Assembly: GCA_035252155.1 (NCBI GenBank)
Contig: DATFDL010000090.1
Coordinates: forward strand, 1-15,749
Origin: JAICLL01 sp035252155
GTDB lineage: Bacteria > Planctomycetota > Planctomycetia > Pirellulales > JAICIG01
Length of the DNA: 15,749 nt
Direction: 5' to 3'
Each line of letters begins with the position of its first letter. The stretch's first letter is position 1. A program made the position numbers and the translations under genes. Shown here one piece after another: positions 6,809-13,904 of the stretch. Below the pieces are notes generated by a model that was given only the letters and a program-made list of their open reading frames with translations, made no database searches and was not told the origin of the DNA.

Positions 6809-8290
6809 TCACTTTAGCACGCGATGCACCGCCCGTTGCCAACCATGGTAGAGCGACTCTCGCCGCGCGGCAGGCATCGACGGCAAAAACTCGCGATCGA
6901 GCGACCAGTTGGCCGCAATCTCGGACAAATCGCGCCAATAGCCCACGGCCAGGCCCGCCAGATAGGCTGCGCCGAGGGCCGTCGTTTCGCAGACCGCCGG
7001 GCACCGCACGGGCACATCGAGTAAATCGGCCTGGAACTGCATGAGGGCAGCGTTCACGCTTGCGCCACCGTCGACCTTTAATTGCTCAATCGCCAGGCCG
7101 GTGTCAAGTCGCATGGTGTCGACCAGATCGCGAGTCTGGTAGGCCATCGCTTCGATGGCGGCGCGGGCCAAATGCCCGGCCTGCGTACCGCGCGTGAGGC
7201 CAAAGATCGCGCCGCGTGCCTCGGCGTCCCAATAAGGCGCGCCCAGCCCTACAAACGCCGGCACCAGATAGACTCCCCCGGCATCGGGCACCGAAGCGGC
7301 CAGCGTCTCCACTTCGCCAGAAGTCTTGATCAAACCCAGACCGTCTCGCAACCATTGCACCGCGGCTCCCGCAATAAAGACCGAACCCTCGAGGCAATAC
7401 GTCACGTTCCCGCCGAGGCCCCAGCCAATGGTCGTGAGCAACTGATGTTGCGAGTGGGTCGGCTGCTCGCCCGTATTGAGCAGCAAAAAGCAACCGGTGC
7501 CATACGTGTTTTTGGCCTCGCCGGGCTTGAAGCAGGCCTGGCCGAAGGTGGCCGCTTGCTGATCGCCAGCGGCGGCCGCGATGGGAATCGGCGCTCCGAG
7601 CAACTCGCTCGATGTTTCGCCGTATCGCTCGCTCGACGGCCGCACTTCGGGCAGCATGGCGCGGGGAATGTCGAGCAGGGCCAGCAACTCGTCGTCCCAA
7701 TCGAGCGTGTGGATGTTGTAGAGCATCGTCCGGCTGGCGTTGCTGTAGTCAGTCAGGTGCAGTTGACCGCCGGAAAACCGCCAGATCAGAAACGTGTCGA
7801 TCGTGCCGAATAGCACATCTCCGGCGGCGGCCTTGGCCCGCAGCCCATCGATGCTGTCGAGCAAATGTGCGAGCTTCGTCGCCGAGAAATAGGGATCGAT
7901 CACCAATCCGGTTTTATCGCGAACGACCTCGGCCAGACCTTGTCGCCGCAGCCGATCGCAGATCGGCGCGGTGATCCGGCTTTGCCAAACGATGGCGTTG
8001 GCCACGGGCCGCCCCGTGTCGCGCTCCCAAACGACGGTCGTCTCGCGTTGATTGGCCACGCCCAGCCCGGCGACTTGCCGTGGCTCGATTTTGGCCCGCT
8101 CGATCGCCTGCCGGGCTACCGCCAATTGCGACGACCAGATGGCCTCGGGATCGTGCTCGACATGGCCAGGCGATGGCAGGATTTGCGGGAACTCTTGCTG
8201 CGCGACCGAGACAACGCTTCCCCGGCGATCGAACACCATCGCGCGACTGGAGGTTGTTCCCTGATCCAATGCCAAGATGAATTGATTCAT
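6809..8290 (-). CDS. glpK: Glycerol kinase
   Basis: A 493-residue FGGY-family kinase that phosphorylates glycerol with ATP to sn-glycerol-3-phosphate in the cytoplasm. The N-terminal phosphate-binding motif DQGTTSSR (9-16), the QRETTVVWERDTGRP stretch, the substrate-site region DYSNASRTMLYNIHTLDWDDELL, AGDQQAATFGQ, NTYGTGCFLLLNTG and VDGGASVNAALMQFQADLL all match bacterial GlpK closely. Length is the family norm. The ATG at 8290 gives the canonical MNQFILALDQGTT start; the frame's upstream MFDTM residues are ignored. It is the second gene of a glpD-glpK transcript, 81 bases after the glpD stop, with a large hairpin in between that may affect its expression relative to glpD. No glycerol facilitator gene is adjacent. 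Confidence 0.97.
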   Translation of the reverse strand: MNQFILALDQGTTSSRAMVFDRRGSVVSVAQQEFPQILPSPGHVEHDPEAIWSSQLAVARQAIERAKIEPRQVAGLGVANQRETTVVWERDTGRPVANAIVWQSRITAPICDRLRRQGLAEVVRDKTGLVIDPYFSATKLAHLLDSIDGLRAKAAAGDVLFGTIDTFLIWRFSGGQLHLTDYSNASRTMLYNIHTLDWDDELLALLDIPRAMLPEVRPSSERYGETSSELLGAPIPIAAAAGDQQAATFGQACFKPGEAKNTYGTGCFLLLNTGEQPTHSQHQLLTTIGWGLGGNVTYCLEGSVFIAGAAVQWLRDGLGLIKTSGEVETLAASVPDAGGVYLVPAFVGLGAPYWDAEARGAIFGLTRGTQAGHLARAAIEAMAYQTRDLVDTMRLDTGLAIEQLKVDGGASVNAALMQFQADLLDVPVRCPAVCETTALGAAYLAGLAVGYWRDLSEIAANWSLDREFLPSMPAARRESLYHGWQRAVHRVLK

Positions 8291-8306
8291 CATCGTGTCG
8301 AACACA

Positions 8307-8369
8307 TGGAGGATGGCCTTCCTAGGCCGTCCAGTGCAGCGCTGGACGACCTAGGAAGGCCATCCTCCA
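8307..8369. repeat. 28-bp stem hairpin between glpD and glpK
   Basis: The left arm 8307-8334 and right arm 8342-8369 pair over 28 bases with one mismatch (8327 against 8349) and a seven-base loop, TGCAGCG. The right arm ends two bases from the glpD stop codon and the left arm lies 16 bases before the glpK start. No T-tract follows in either direction, so a classical terminator is unlikely. A part-copy of the right arm (14 of 15 bases) is at 12266-12280. Confidence 0.92.
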
Positions 8370-8371
8370 GA

Positions 8372-10087
8372 TTACGCGATGCCCGTCGTTTCGGATCCAA
8401 CCTTTCGGCCAAAATGCGACGCGAGCCGTCGCACGGTGCGCTGCACCTCCTCTTCGACCTGCTCGCGTCGTAATAACTCCGCGTCGACGAGCAAGCCGGC
8501 CAATTCGCTCAAGCATGCTGTCGACAGCCGACGATCGTACAACAGCATCAGACGCCGCTCAACAAGGTCGTCGAGCCGCCGCACCCACTCGTTGGCGATC
8601 ACCCAACGGGCAAAGGCCACCGGCAAATCGGTGCCTCGCAGATTGGCTCGTTCGCCATCAGCCAGCTCCGCCAAGATCGAAGGGGTTTGCGTTCCGCGCA
8701 ATTGCCAGACGGCTTTCACCTGCGGGACACTCCAGCGATGCGCATCGGCCAGCTCTCGCCAGGCCGCTTCGAGCGAACGCGAGTCGGCGGGGTAATTCTC
8801 GCCACCGGGGATCGGGCGATCGCGGCTGCCGGCAACCTCACCGGCCACGCCCAGTCGACGGCGAATGGTCCGTGCCGACGACTCGGCCAGTGAACGGCAA
8901 GTGGTCAATTTGCCGCCGATCACCGAGTAGAGCGGCACGGGGCTGCCCGGATGTTCTTCCAGCCAATGTCGGCGACTAATCGCCGCGGGCCGGTCGACGT
9001 CGCTGTGCGGTAACGGGCGAACCCCGCAGTAATGAAACTCCACGTCCTGCTCTGCCAGACGCATGCTCGGCAGCACTTGGCGCACAGCCGCCAGCAGATA
9101 TTCGATTTCTGCCTCCGAAGCGACCGCATCGGCGGGGTCGCCAGAGAATGGCAGATCGGTGGTGCCGATTAACGTGGCTTCGCCCAGCGGCAGAATGAAG
9201 ACGGGCCGTCCGTCGGCGGCTTCGGCGTAAATGCCGGCCTCGCCGAGTGCCGCACGCAAGCCCGGGTGAAACGTGATGAGGTGGCTTCCCTTGGTACCAC
9301 TCATCAGCGGCGGCGAGGCTGCGCGCAACTGCTGCAGCGTGCGATCGACCCAGGCGCCTGTAGCGTTTACAACAGCCGCTGGCTCGAACTCCAGAACTGG
9401 CCGCGAGGCGTTGCTTTCGGCATAAACGCCGGCCGTACGGCCCGACAGCTCGACCCGGTGATACGTAAATAGTTGAAATGAACCGGTGTTCTGGGCCGCC
9501 CGCCGAGCATCGTCGAACAGAGCCACCACGAACCGTTCGGGAAAGCGAATCTGGGCGTCGTAGTAGGAACAGAGCCAACGATAGCGCGCTCGATCGATCG
9601 GCAGCGAAGCGTATTCCTCGAGACGTGCGACGCGATGCCGAGGCAACGACGGATCGCGCGCGTAGAAATCGTAGAGCCACAGGCCGGCCCGGACCAGCCA
9701 CAGACCGCGCGGCGGCGCGGCCCGGGCGTCGGCCGCCTGGTCGCCGTGCCGATCAGCCCCAAAAAACCGGCTCAGTGAATGGCGCAGCCCGCCCAGCCGG
9801 TTGCCGACGGGAATGTGCAATTTGAGCGGATGAACGAAGTGCGGGGCCAAGCGGAGTAAGCGAGTTCGTTCGGCCAGCGACTCGCGCACCAGGTCGAACT
9901 CGCCATACTCGAGGTAGCGCAGTCCGCCGTGTATCAGGCGCGAGGAATAGGCCGTGGCGCCGCGGGCCATGTCGCCCGTGTCGACCACCACCACCGGCAA
10001 CCCGCCAATCACCAGCTCCCGCGCCAGCGCCGCGCCATTGATGCCGGCGCCAAGGATGAGGGCGGGAGCGGTAGAGGCGACATCCAT
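8372..10087 (-). CDS. glpD: Aerobic glycerol-3-phosphate dehydrogenase
   Basis: A 571-residue FAD enzyme that oxidises glycerol-3-phosphate to dihydroxyacetone phosphate and passes electrons to the respiratory quinone pool at the inner membrane face. The FAD-binding GAGINGAALARE (13-24) and the GlpD signature SSRLIHGGLRYLE (48-60) are clear. TKGSHL (265-270), LIGTTD (306-311) and YSVIGGKLTTCRSLAE (387-402) add support, and a C-terminal DAO_C-type helical domain follows from about 430. Length is in the range of Bacillus-type GlpD. The frame is open to 10348, but that extension crosses a palindromic leader and the end of the upstream gene, so I use the ATG at 10087 (MDVASTAPALILGAG). No strong ribosome site is seen. 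It precedes glpK and is probably co-transcribed with it. Confidence 0.95.
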   Translation of the reverse strand: MDVASTAPALILGAGINGAALARELVIGGLPVVVVDTGDMARGATAYSSRLIHGGLRYLEYGEFDLVRESLAERTRLLRLAPHFVHPLKLHIPVGNRLGGLRHSLSRFFGADRHGDQAADARAAPPRGLWLVRAGLWLYDFYARDPSLPRHRVARLEEYASLPIDRARYRWLCSYYDAQIRFPERFVVALFDDARRAAQNTGSFQLFTYHRVELSGRTAGVYAESNASRPVLEFEPAAVVNATGAWVDRTLQQLRAASPPLMSGTKGSHLITFHPGLRAALGEAGIYAEAADGRPVFILPLGEATLIGTTDLPFSGDPADAVASEAEIEYLLAAVRQVLPSMRLAEQDVEFHYCGVRPLPHSDVDRPAAISRRHWLEEHPGSPVPLYSVIGGKLTTCRSLAESSARTIRRRLGVAGEVAGSRDRPIPGGENYPADSRSLEAAWRELADAHRWSVPQVKAVWQLRGTQTPSILAELADGERANLRGTDLPVAFARWVIANEWVRRLDDLVERRLMLLYDRRLSTACLSELAGLLVDAELLRREQVEEEVQRTVRRLASHFGRKVGSETTGIA

Positions 10088-10100
10088 TGGAGACAAAGCT

Positions 10101-10255
10101 CGGTGGCTGGGGCAGAGCCGCGCCACAAAGTACAAAGTGATGCAATCGCGTCGTCGCGGCGATGCCCCGGAGGGTTCACCGCCGGGGCATCGCTGGCCGA
10201 ACAAGCGTGATGGCAATTCCGTGCAAAACGCGGCCAGCTTCTGCCCCAGCCACCG
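10101..10255. repeat. Nested inverted repeat in the glpD leader
   Basis: The outer arms 10101-10122 (CGGTGGCTGGGGCAGAG...) and 10230-10255 (...CTTCTGCCCCAGCCACCG) pair with a short insertion in the right arm. Between them is the perfect hairpin at 10159-10193. Bases 10102-10118 are an exact 17-base reverse complement of 3-19 at the window start. The whole element occupies most of the 205-base gap upstream of glpD, so it would be in its leader or next to its promoter. Confidence 0.75.
10159..10193. repeat. Perfect 12-bp stem hairpin upstream of glpD
   Basis: GCGATGCCCCGG (10159-10170) and CCGGGGCATCGC (10182-10193) pair perfectly around an 11-base loop. It is centred about 90 bases before the glpD start, inside the larger inverted repeat, and has no T-tract. 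Confidence 0.85.
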
Positions 10256-10292
10256 GGATAACGAAGTTCTTACGCTTGAGCAAAAGACGACT

Positions 10293-10955
10293 TCATTTTT
10301 TGCCCAGCGTCCGCTCGAGCGCCGTGACGTTGGCGCGGACGCCTTCAAGGTTCGGGTTCAACGCCAGCGCTCGGCGAAAGCTCTCCAACGCGAGCCGCGG
10401 CTTGCCCAGCTCTAAATAACACTGCCCGAGACCAGCAGCCGCTCCAAAGTGATAGGGATTCAACTCCAGTGCCTGGTGGCAGTCGGCGATCGATTCGGCA
10501 TAGGCGCCCAGGCCGAAATGGGCGATCGCGCGTTGGTTCCAGGCTTCGGCCAAATCGGGCGCCTCGGCGATCACCGCGGTGGCGCGGACCAGTGCTTCGT
10601 GAAACCGTCTGGCGGTGTTGGCCCGGCAGATCTTGTCGAGCTCTTTTCGCTGGGACTTCGATCCGGCCCGCCGCCAGACCAGGCGCAGGGCGTCTTCGGC
10701 AAAGGTCCGCACGCCGCGATCGTCGTCGCGGAGGGCCCGGCCCAGCACGTCGTTCGAGCTGTAATCGGCCAGGTGCCCCAGCGCCAGCACGGCGGCGCGG
10801 CGGGTCAGCCGCGAGCCGCGTTCGGCCAGCCCTTCGAGCGTGCCCACCGTATAGGCCCGCGACACCTGCCCCACGAATGCCGAAAGCTGCTTCTTCGACA
10901 GATAATCGTGGTAGAGTAATTCCAGCAACGAAAGACGAAATCCCGGTTCGCTCAC
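10293..10955 (-). CDS. HEAT/TPR-like repeat protein of unknown function
   Basis: A 220-residue soluble protein with two helical-repeat parts. Residues about 36-95 (LEGLAERGSRLTRRAAVLALGHLADYSSNDVLGRALRDDD...) look like HEAT-type repeats. Residues about 115-205 hold TPR-type units with the usual W/Y-G-A-P spacing (AWNQRAIAHFGLGAYAESIADCHQALELNP and AGLGQCYLELGKPRLALESFRRALALNP). Such proteins serve as protein-binding scaffolds; nothing here shows the partner. There is no signal peptide or membrane segment. The start is a GTG, supported by a well-placed AGGAG. It diverges from the STN-domain gene and lies upstream of glpD on the same strand, 205 bases away, across a palindromic element. Confidence 0.88.
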   Translation of the reverse strand: MSEPGFRLSLLELLYHDYLSKKQLSAFVGQVSRAYTVGTLEGLAERGSRLTRRAAVLALGHLADYSSNDVLGRALRDDDRGVRTFAEDALRLVWRRAGSKSQRKELDKICRANTARRFHEALVRATAVIAEAPDLAEAWNQRAIAHFGLGAYAESIADCHQALELNPYHFGAAAGLGQCYLELGKPRLALESFRRALALNPNLEGVRANVTALERTLGKK

Positions 10956-10962
10956 AGCGGGC

Positions 10963-10967
10963 TCTCC
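10963..10967 (-). promoter_or_regulatory. Shine-Dalgarno fixing a GTG start
   Basis: Read on the minus strand, AGGAG lies seven bases before the GTG at 10955. It decides for this GTG as start codon of the HEAT/TPR-like gene, which has no nearby ATG alternative. Confidence 0.7.
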
Positions 10968-11080
10968 TGACGATAAATCTCAACGGACAAGTTCCAGTGT
11001 AATCGGGTTTGCGGATTTCACCAGGGTCGCCCAGCGAAGAACAGCTTTCTCGGCGAGCGTGCCCGCGGGATAATAAGAGC

Positions 11081-12199
11081 ATGAATCTTCGACCTTACTT
11101 TACCTGCCTGTTGCTTTGGTGCGCTTCGGCGATGGCGACGCTACCGGCGGCCGAACCGCCGCCGGGCTGGCGGACCGGACGCGACTTGCTTGCTCAGCGC
11201 ACCCAGCCGGTGACTGCAAGCTGGTCCGCGGCACCGCTGGCCGAAGCACTTGCCGAATTGTCGCGCAGCCAGCGCATGGCGATCTTGCTCGATCGGCGGG
11301 TCGATCCACAGCAACCGCTGTCGCTGACGATCAACGGCGATGCGCTGGAAGACGCCGTCGAGCGGATCGCCCGCCGACGCGATCTTGACGTGAGTTGGTT
11401 GAATTCGTTGGTCTACGTGGGTCCGGAGCCGGCCGCCCGACGATTGCGCACGCTGGCGGCGTTGCGTACCGAAGACGCCAAACGGCTGCCCGCCGAACGC
11501 CGATCGCTGGTCATCCACGAGCAGTCGTGGCATTGGGACGACCTGGCGACGCCGCGCGACCTTTGCCAATCGCTCGCCGACGAGGCGCGCCTGCGGCCGG
11601 AATCGCTCGACGCCATGCCGCACGACCTCTGGGCCGCGGCCGATCTGCCGCCGCTCACCTGGACGGAGCGACTGACGTTTGTGACCAACGAGTTCGATCT
11701 GACCTTTGAGTTCTCTGAAGATGGAAAATCGGTCCGGTTGGTGCCGATCGTCGAGCCGGTATCAATCGAGCGGCGTTATTCGGGCGGCCGCCATCCGGCC
11801 GTGGTTGCCGAGCGTTACGCGCGGCTGGCGCCCGACGCGGAGGTCGAAGTGACCGGCGGCAAAGTGATCGTGCGCGGCCGAATCGAGGATCACGAACGGC
11901 TGACCGCCAAACCCAAACCACCGCCCAGCGGCAAGCCGGGCAAAGACGTCTACACGATGCGCGTTCACAACCAACCGCTTTCTGCCGTGCTCGACAAGCT
12001 GCGCGGCCAGCTCGGCCTGAAGCTGACCGTCGATGAGGCTGCGCTCGAAAAGGCGGGCGTAAGACTCGAGCAGCACATTTCGTTCGGAATCGAAGAAGCG
12101 ACACTGGACGAGCTGCTAACCGCCATTCTCAAGCCCGTCGGGCTGACATTCCACGGCGAGGGCAAGACCTTTGAGATTGTTCCGAATTCTCAGCGTTAA
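11081..12199 (+). CDS. Secreted protein with STN-like modules
   Basis: A 372-residue protein with a signal peptide (MNLRPYFTCLLLWCASAMATLPAAE, cleavage near residue 24). It carries STN-type modules, the short domain found at the N-termini of secretins and TonB-dependent receptors. Residues about 48-115 (APLAEALAELSRSQRMAILLDRRV...LEDAVERIA) and 290-367 (VHNQPLSAVLDKLRGQLGLKLTVD...EATLDELLTAILKPVGLTF...FEIV) are clear. A weaker middle unit spans about 150-222. Residues about 244-270 (YARLAPDAEVEVTGGKVIVRGRIEDHE) recall a secretin N-domain. There is no beta-barrel or plug domain, so it is neither a complete secretin nor a receptor; it probably works in the periplasm by protein contact. The upstream in-frame extension to 11009 lacks a signal peptide and is rejected. 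Specific function is unknown. Confidence 0.88.
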   Translation: MNLRPYFTCLLLWCASAMATLPAAEPPPGWRTGRDLLAQRTQPVTASWSAAPLAEALAELSRSQRMAILLDRRVDPQQPLSLTINGDALEDAVERIARRRDLDVSWLNSLVYVGPEPAARRLRTLAALRTEDAKRLPAERRSLVIHEQSWHWDDLATPRDLCQSLADEARLRPESLDAMPHDLWAAADLPPLTWTERLTFVTNEFDLTFEFSEDGKSVRLVPIVEPVSIERRYSGGRHPAVVAERYARLAPDAEVEVTGGKVIVRGRIEDHERLTAKPKPPPSGKPGKDVYTMRVHNQPLSAVLDKLRGQLGLKLTVDEAALEKAGVRLEQHISFGIEEATLDELLTAILKPVGLTFHGEGKTFEIVPNSQR

Positions 12200-12201
12200 G
12201 A

Positions 12202-12226
12202 TGGGACGAGCTTGCGGGTCCCACCA
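12202..12226 (+). repeat. Dispersed palindrome, GAGTCCCACC family, copy 3
   Basis: TGGGAC (12202-12207) and GTCCCA (12218-12223) pair around a ten-base loop, starting three bases after the stop codon of the STN-type gene. Bases 12205-12226 differ from 4392-4413 at one position. Confidence 0.75.
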
Positions 12227-12265
12227 TCGGCCTGCATTGCCCTCTTCCACGTTGATGCCTGGAAA

Positions 12266-12280
12266 GAAGGCCATTCTCCA
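12266..12280 (+). repeat. Partial copy of the glpDK hairpin arm
   Basis: GAAGGCCATTCTCCA matches 8355-8369 at 14 of 15 bases. The opposite arm is absent, so this looks like a decayed half-element. It lies 40 bases from another repeat family member at 12202-12226. Confidence 0.45.
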
Positions 12281-12319
12281 ATCTCTTTTTGCTCATCAAC
12301 GCGAATTTCGCCCGTAGGC

Positions 12320-12348
12320 TTGCTTCGCGCCCCGCGGTCGGCTATAGC
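12320..12348 (+). promoter_or_regulatory. Candidate promoter for the 132-residue secreted protein gene
   Basis: TTGCTT (12320-12325) and TATAGC (12343-12348) are spaced by exactly 17 bases, about 80 bases before the start codon at 12428. The hexamers match the sigma70 consensus at only three and four positions, so this is a weak call. Confidence 0.25.
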
Positions 12349-12427
12349 AGGAGTTGGACGGCGGGCGAGAACGGCTCGTGCGACGAGCGCGCCCCATCGT
12401 CCAGCCCTGATTTTCGGAGAATTCGCT

Positions 12428-12826
12428 ATGAAGCCGTCCGTATTTACCGCCGCCGCTCTTGCCTTGGCGCTCACGTGCCTGGCCAGTCTCTCGCGGGCCG
12501 AAGACAAAGCCGATCCAACAGGCACGTGGAAGTGGTCGGTGACGTTCAACAATCAAACCCGCGAGCAAACGCTCAAGCTGAAGTTGGACGGAGATCAACT
12601 GACCGGCGCCATGCTGGGACGCGACAATCAAGAAACCGCCATCGAAGACGCCAAGTACAAGGACGGCGAAGTTTCGTTCACCGTCACGCGCGAGCGCAAC
12701 GGGCAGAAGTTTGTCCGTAAGTTCAGCGGCAAGGTGAGCGGCGACACCATCAAAGGCACCACCGAGTTCGAGCGGAACGGCGAAAAGCAATCGCGCGACT
12801 GGGAAGCCAAGCGCGAAAAGGCGTAG
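12428..12826 (+). CDS. Small secreted protein of unknown function
   Basis: A 132-residue protein with a clear signal peptide (MKPSVFTAAALALALTCLASLSRAE, cleavage near residue 24). The mature part is short, polar and predicted beta-rich: DPTGTWKWSVTFNNQTREQTLKLKLDGDQLTGAML, then two further strands-and-turns segments (YKDGEVSFTVTRERNGQKFVRKFSGKV, DTIKGTTEFERNGEKQSRDWEAKR). The GTWKW start and alternating hydrophobic pattern resemble lipocalin-like or calycin-type small barrels, but this is only a fold guess. A GGAGA site eight bases before the ATG supports the start; the upstream extension to 12212 is rejected because it runs through repeats. It stands alone and is followed closely by a hairpin. 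Confidence 0.85.
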   Translation: MKPSVFTAAALALALTCLASLSRAEDKADPTGTWKWSVTFNNQTREQTLKLKLDGDQLTGAMLGRDNQETAIEDAKYKDGEVSFTVTRERNGQKFVRKFSGKVSGDTIKGTTEFERNGEKQSRDWEAKREKA

Positions 12827-12837
12827 TTGCGGCGTAG

Positions 12838-12857
12838 GTCAGGCTTTCCAGCCTGAC
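12838..12857. repeat. 8-bp/4-loop hairpin after the small secreted protein gene
   Basis: GTCAGGCT (12838-12845) and AGCCTGAC (12850-12857) pair perfectly around TTCC, 12 bases after the stop codon. There is no T-tract. The stem and loop sizes are the same as in the hairpins at 4510-4529 and 13795-13814. It could assist transcript end formation or be a single-unit dispersed element. Confidence 0.7.
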
Positions 12858-12883
12858 GCACGTAGGTAAGGCGGCTCGACCGG

Positions 12884-12904
12884 CGCGCCTCTCGGGAAGG
12901 CGCG
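12884..12904. repeat. 7-bp stem hairpin in the gap before the YTV-type gene
   Basis: CGCGCCT (12884-12890) and AGGCGCG (12898-12904) pair around a seven-base loop, with a further GGCTC/GAGCC pair outside (12873-12877, 12906-12910). Its function is unknown. The remaining gap up to the start at 13085 shows no other clear structure. Confidence 0.5.
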
Positions 12905-13084
12905 TGAGCCCCTTTGAAAAAGTTACAACGGGCGAAGGAAGCTCGTTCCGTTCATGCGCGGCGATTTCGGCCAAAAGGGCCTTGCTCATCTTCCCCCGGT
13001 TGCCGCGATGAAGACCTGATCTGCACATCGTGCAATCGGGCACGCCTTTCGCTTCTCATCGTGGCGACACGGAGGGATGGTGCG

Positions 13085-13705
13085 ATGGTTTGGCGACGAA
13101 ACTGCTTTCCGACTTGGCCGGCTGCGGCGCTTGCTGCCGTCATGGTTTTTTCAGCGGTGCATGCGGCCCTCGCCGATGAGCGGCCGCAACCGCTCGACAG
13201 CTTGCCGCCAAGTGCGGCGCCCCCGGCCGGCGCCGTGCAGTATCGCGAAGAATACTACACGGTGCGCCGCCCGGTGATCGAGACCAGCATGCGCGAGCAG
13301 CGTTACGTGGTTTACGAGCCGGTCACGACGTTTGAAAATCAGCAGGTCGATCACGGCACGTGGGTCGACGAGCAAGTGGTGAAGCCTGGCCGCAAGGCGC
13401 TGCGGTTGCGTTGGTTCGAGGGCGGCTGGACGATCGATCCTGCCACGGGGCGCGAGTATTGGCGTCCGCCGATGTTGCGTCCCGTTCGCGAGCCGCAGCC
13501 GCCAAAAGTTGAAACCGTGCGCACCTGGAAGCCGAACCTGGTGACCATCCAGGTGCCCAAGACGACGTATGCACCGCAGGTTCACGTGCGCCAGGTGCCG
13601 GTCGATACGGTACGGTACGTCGAAGAGCGGCGCGTGCGCCGCGTGCCTTATCGTTGCGATACGAGCGTACCGCCCGTTTCGGCCAGCCCAGCCGGGCCAC
13701 CCTAG
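13085..13705 (+). CDS. Secreted YTV-type protein
   Basis: A 206-residue exported protein. Residues 1-31 form a signal peptide (MVWRRNCFPTWPAAALAAVMVFSAVHAALADE). The mature part has repeated short motifs rich in V, R, Y and P: YREEYYTVRRPVIETSMREQ (53-72), RYVVYEPVTTFENQQVDHGTWV (73-94) and later VPVDTVRYVEERRVRRVPYR (171-190). The YYTV motif and this pattern fit the YTV repeat family described from planctomycete proteins such as those of Rhodopirellula baltica; the family function is unknown, and a cell-surface role is inferred. A proline-rich central stretch and one late cysteine (C191) are notable. A GGAGG site eight bases before the ATG at 13085 fixes the start; the in-frame upstream part to 12914 lacks support. 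Confidence 0.85.
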   Translation: MVWRRNCFPTWPAAALAAVMVFSAVHAALADERPQPLDSLPPSAAPPAGAVQYREEYYTVRRPVIETSMREQRYVVYEPVTTFENQQVDHGTWVDEQVVKPGRKALRLRWFEGGWTIDPATGREYWRPPMLRPVREPQPPKVETVRTWKPNLVTIQVPKTTYAPQVHVRQVPVDTVRYVEERRVRRVPYRCDTSVPPVSASPAGPP

Positions 13706-13733
13706 GTGCAAGCTGCTAAGCCTGTGAGCCTCG

Positions 13734-13758
13734 GGGTGCCACGGCATCCACCGCGGCG
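13734..13758 (+). repeat. Dispersed GGTGYCACGGCATCC repeat, copy 1
   Basis: This 25-base segment matches 15677-15701 at 22 positions. It begins 29 bases after the YTV-type gene. Unlike the second copy, it has no clear inverted partner arm nearby. Confidence 0.6.
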
Positions 13759-13789
13759 CTCTGAGCGTTCGCCCGAAGCGCGACGGCAA

Positions 13790-13864
13790 TGTGGGACAGC
13801 CGCCCTCGGCTGTCTCGCGGTCGCCTTTGGCGACCACCTCACAGCCGGGGGCGGCTGTGCCACA
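13790..13864. repeat. Three-hairpin cloverleaf palindrome
   Basis: An outer stem TGTGG (13790-13794) with CCACA (13860-13864) closes three hairpins: GACAGCCG-CCCT-CGGCTGTC (13795-13814), GGTCGCC-TTT-GGCGACC (13819-13835) and CACAGCCG-GGGG-CGGCTGTG (13840-13859). All stems are perfect. The first and third are related in stem sequence, with a paired change at the outer base pair. It lies between the convergent ends of the YTV-type and zinc-ribbon genes. Confidence 0.88.
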
Positions 13865-13904
13865 CCAGAGGCGGACGCCGCACTCGCGGCCCCGTGGAGT
13901 ATAG

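Noticed and set aside
8307..8369. Intrinsic terminator between glpD and glpK
   Set aside because: There is no T-run after either arm, and stopping here would prevent glpK expression from the glpD promoter.
10088..10348. N-terminal extension of GlpD
   Set aside because: It reads through a palindromic element and into the upstream gene; the FAD-binding fold begins right after the ATG at 10087.
10345..11082. 245-residue minus-strand frame over the HEAT/TPR-like gene
   Set aside because: It lacks recognisable motifs, and the other frame has TPR periodicity and a good ribosome site.
13790..13864. tRNA gene suggested by the cloverleaf shape
   Set aside because: The arm and loop sizes are wrong (three- and four-base loops), there is no anticodon loop, no TTCGA-type T-loop and no seven-base acceptor stem.
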